NCBI RefSeq assembly: GCF_014199595.1
Contig: NZ_JACHNX010000002.1
Coordinates: 186,001 to 250,000, forward strand
DNA from: Sphingomonas yabuuchiae
GTDB lineage: Bacteria > Pseudomonadota > Alphaproteobacteria > Sphingomonadales > Sphingomonadaceae
DNA: 64,000 nt
Direction: 5' to 3'
A program made the translations under genes and the position numbers. Positions 62,415 through 64,000 of this stretch are shown here, piece by piece. The first letter of the stretch is position 1, and the number at the start of each line of letters is the position of its first letter. The notes below the pieces were generated by a model. The model was not told the DNA's origin. It saw nothing but the letters and a program-made list of their open reading frames with translations, and did not search any database.

Positions 62415-63732
62415 CCGGTGCCTCGCGACGGGCGTCGCCCTCTCCGGCGACGCCTGCACTGCCGATCGAACGGTCGACCAGGCCCGACCGCGCCATCCAC
62501 CAGAACAGCAGGACGCCCGGCACGGCGACGACCGTGGTCAGCAGATAGAAGTCGACATAACCGAACTGCTCGACCAGCGCCCCCGCCGTCGTGCCGCTCA
62601 GGATACGCCCGACCACGCTCGCCGCCGCCGAAATCAGCGCATATTGTGCCGCAGTAAAGCGCAGGTCGGTCAGTGCCGAAAAATAGGCGACGACGGTGAC
62701 GCCGCCGATCCCGCTCGAAAAATTCTCGAACCCGATCGCGCCCGCCATGCCCCAGTTGGAATGACCCAACGCCGCCAGCCCCGCAAATGACAGGTTGGAC
62801 ACCGCCATCAGCACCAGGCTGATTAACACGGATCGCTTCATCCCCAGCCGCGCATAGAGGACGCCGCCGACGAACACGCCGATCAGCAGTGCCCAGAAGC
62901 CGACACCGACATCGTACAGCGCGATCTCGTTCTTGCTGAACCCCAGGTCGTTGAACAACAGACGGAAGGTTAGGTTGGCGAGCGTGTCGCCGATCTTGTG
63001 GACCAGGATGAAGGCCAGGATGACGAGCGCGCCCTGACGGCGGAAAAATTCGGCAAAGGGGCCGACGACCGCGCGGACGATCCCCTCGGTAGGGCGTTTG
63101 GCGGTGATCTCGCTATGCCGCTTCGGCTCACCCATGAACAGCGCGGTCAGCACGGCGGGCAGTGCGAAGGCGCAACTGACCATATAGGCCACGCTCCATC
63201 CCGCGCGCGTCGCGATGACCAGCGAGAGCGAGGCGACGAGTGCCGAGCCGATCCGCCAGCCATATTGGCCCATGCCCGCCCCCACGCCCAGCTGGCGCGG
63301 CTCGAGCAGTTCGATGCGATAGGCATCGATCACGATGTCGAAAGTCGCCCCCGCGATGCCCAGCGCCAGGGCGGCCATCGCCGTCTGCGCCAATGACACG
63401 CGCGGGTCTGCCAGGCCCAGGCCAATCGCCGCTGCGCAGACCAGCGCCGCCACGACCAGCAGCCACGAGACGCGCTGGCCCAAGCAGTGCAGGACGGGAA
63501 TCTTTACCCCCTCGACGATCCAGGCCCATAGCCATTTCAGATTATAGGCCAGGATGACGAGCGCGAAGGCGGTGACGCTCTTCTTCTCGATCCCCGCTTC
63601 CGCCAGCCGGCTGGCCAGCGTCGCGTTGATCATGGTCAGCGGAAAGGCCGACGATATGCCGAGCGCGAGCGAGGCCAGCGGTGCGGGCTCGACATAGGGC
63701 CGCACTCCATCCAACCAACGCGCACTCGCCAT
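62404..63732 (-). CDS. AmpG-like MFS transporter
   Basis: 442 residues from ATG 63732; GTG 63744 is a possible earlier start. About twelve transmembrane helices without a signal peptide. The opening S-L-A-L-G-I-S-S-A-F-P-L-T-M, the loop Y-N-L-K-W-L-W-A-W-I-V-E, and G-A-T-F-D-I-V-I-D-A-Y-R-I-E-L-L follow the AmpG (muropeptide permease) branch of the MFS. Peptidoglycan-fragment recycling is likely but other substrates are possible. An ampC or ampR neighbour is not visible in the window. Confidence 0.85.
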   Translation of the reverse strand: MASARWLDGVRPYVEPAPLASLALGISSAFPLTMINATLASRLAEAGIEKKSVTAFALVILAYNLKWLWAWIVEGVKIPVLHCLGQRVSWLLVVAALVCAAAIGLGLADPRVSLAQTAMAALALGIAGATFDIVIDAYRIELLEPRQLGVGAGMGQYGWRIGSALVASLSLVIATRAGWSVAYMVSCAFALPAVLTALFMGEPKRHSEITAKRPTEGIVRAVVGPFAEFFRRQGALVILAFILVHKIGDTLANLTFRLLFNDLGFSKNEIALYDVGVGFWALLIGVFVGGVLYARLGMKRSVLISLVLMAVSNLSFAGLAALGHSNWGMAGAIGFENFSSGIGGVTVVAYFSALTDLRFTAAQYALISAAASVVGRILSGTTAGALVEQFGYVDFYLLTTVVAVPGVLLFWWMARSGLVDRSIGSAGVAGEGDARREAPVSN

Positions 63733-63764
63733 AGAACCGCTCACCCTATCGGAAAGCGGGGACC

Positions 63765-64000
63765 CTATAAGGCTTGGCCATCAGGGGCAACGGGGCCGGA
63801 TGATGCTGCTCGGGCGAAAAGACGAAAGCCCGATGGCAGGCGACCCGGCGCTTTTCCCGCGCGGCGCTCCTCGATCGCATCGATCGCGCCCAGCAGTTCG
63901 CGCGAGCCATAGGGCTTCATCAGCAGCCCCTCGGCAAGTTGCTCGACGCCATCGGGCGGCGTGCCGGTGATGAACAGGACGGGGATGTCGCGGGCATGGG
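63765..64000 (-). CDS. Response-regulator receiver domain protein, C-terminal part
   Basis: The gene enters from beyond the right edge and ends with TAG at 63765-63767. The visible 78 residues begin H-A-R-D-I-P-V-L-F-I-T-G-T-P and contain L-L-M-K-P-Y-G, the conserved Thr and Lys region of receiver domains. After the last receiver helix (R-E-L-L-G-A-I-D-A-I-E-E-R) comes a tail of about 35 residues without an output domain, so it may be a stand-alone regulator. The phospho-acceptor Asp lies outside the window. Confidence 0.8.
   Translation of the reverse strand, partial: HARDIPVLFITGTPPDGVEQLAEGLLMKPYGSRELLGAIDAIEERRAGKAPGRLPSGFRLFARAASSGPVAPDGQAL

Overview
The window is 64 kb of dense, GC-rich bacterial chromosome. 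Gene content and gene order point to an alphaproteobacterium of the Sphingomonadaceae, most likely Sphingomonas sensu lato. The main clues are dusB-ntrB-ntrC-ntrY-ntrX-hfq-hflX, purN-purM-DUF2066-hdaA-ppk-ppx with rnd and aspS alongside, lptD-surA-pdxA-rsmA, a fused ispDF, radA-cvpA, and trpF-trpB-trpA-accD-folC. A two-domain Hfq and palindromic intergenic repeats rich in GGGGAGG also fit. The content is overwhelmingly core and housekeeping. I see no insertion sequence, prophage, CRISPR array, toxin-antitoxin cassette or biosynthetic cluster. No stretch longer than 300 bases lacks a gene; the longest gaps (about 4858-5117, 12720-12938, 10611-10791, 26355-26506) hold repeats or divergent start regions.

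Layout. 1-5.1 kb: the tail of a TrmH-type RNA methyltransferase, an nfeD/SPFH membrane pair, guaB, an RsmB-like methyltransferase and a TPR protein. 5.1-10.6 kb (minus): lptD-surA-pdxA-rsmA. 10.8-14.0 kb (plus): pepA-holC, ndk and a GNAT acetyltransferase, with two REP-like elements. 14.0-16.6 kb (minus): purM-purN followed by a YjbR-like and an unknown membrane protein. 16.7-22.2 kb (plus): a DUF2066-like protein, hdaA, ppk, ppx. 22.2-27.9 kb: I78 inhibitor-like lipoprotein and rnd (minus), aspS (plus), beta carbonic anhydrase (minus), lipA and a Coq10/RatA-like protein (plus). 27.8-30.0 kb (minus): ispDF, an unknown exported protein, cinA. 30.1-39.2 kb (plus): the long dusB-ntrBC-ntrYX-hfq-hflX run. 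39.2-48.3 kb (minus): radA, then cvpA, a Fe-S scaffold-like protein, a KefB-type antiporter, DUF423, metG, tatD, an MBL hydrolase, a retropepsin-like protease and mazG. 48.3-50.4 kb: a GT4 glycosyltransferase (plus), then DUF2218 plus a YqjI-like PadR regulator (minus). 50.5-55.8 kb (plus): rarA, a DUF429-like protein, tRNA-Thr(TGT), an EEP-family phosphodiesterase, a large patatin-like protein. 55.9-61.9 kb (plus): lapA-like, pyrF, trpF, trpB, trpA, accD, folC. 62.0-64.0 kb: a small Cys-containing protein of unknown function behind a Fur-like dyad (plus), an AmpG-like MFS transporter and a truncated response regulator (minus).

The genes serve nucleotide synthesis (guaB, purM, purN, pyrF), outer-membrane assembly, translation and tRNA charging (aspS, metG), cofactor synthesis (pdxA, lipA, ispDF, folC), polyphosphate metabolism, replication control and repair (hdaA, holC, radA, rarA), and nitrogen and RNA-based regulation. 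Many genes are coupled by ATGA, GTGA or TGATG overlaps, and several convergent pairs overlap at their 3' ends.

The most interesting items are the Hfq with two Sm domains and a leader of three hairpins; a chain of ATGA-linked five-codon mini-ORFs between ntrB and ntrC; a His-rich YqjI-like PadR gene with two GATATATC palindromes in its promoter; a Fur-like dyad over the promoter of an unknown gene; and a GAAC-N7-GAAC (LexA-type) site at radA. No search or alignment was run. Family names come from motifs read by eye.
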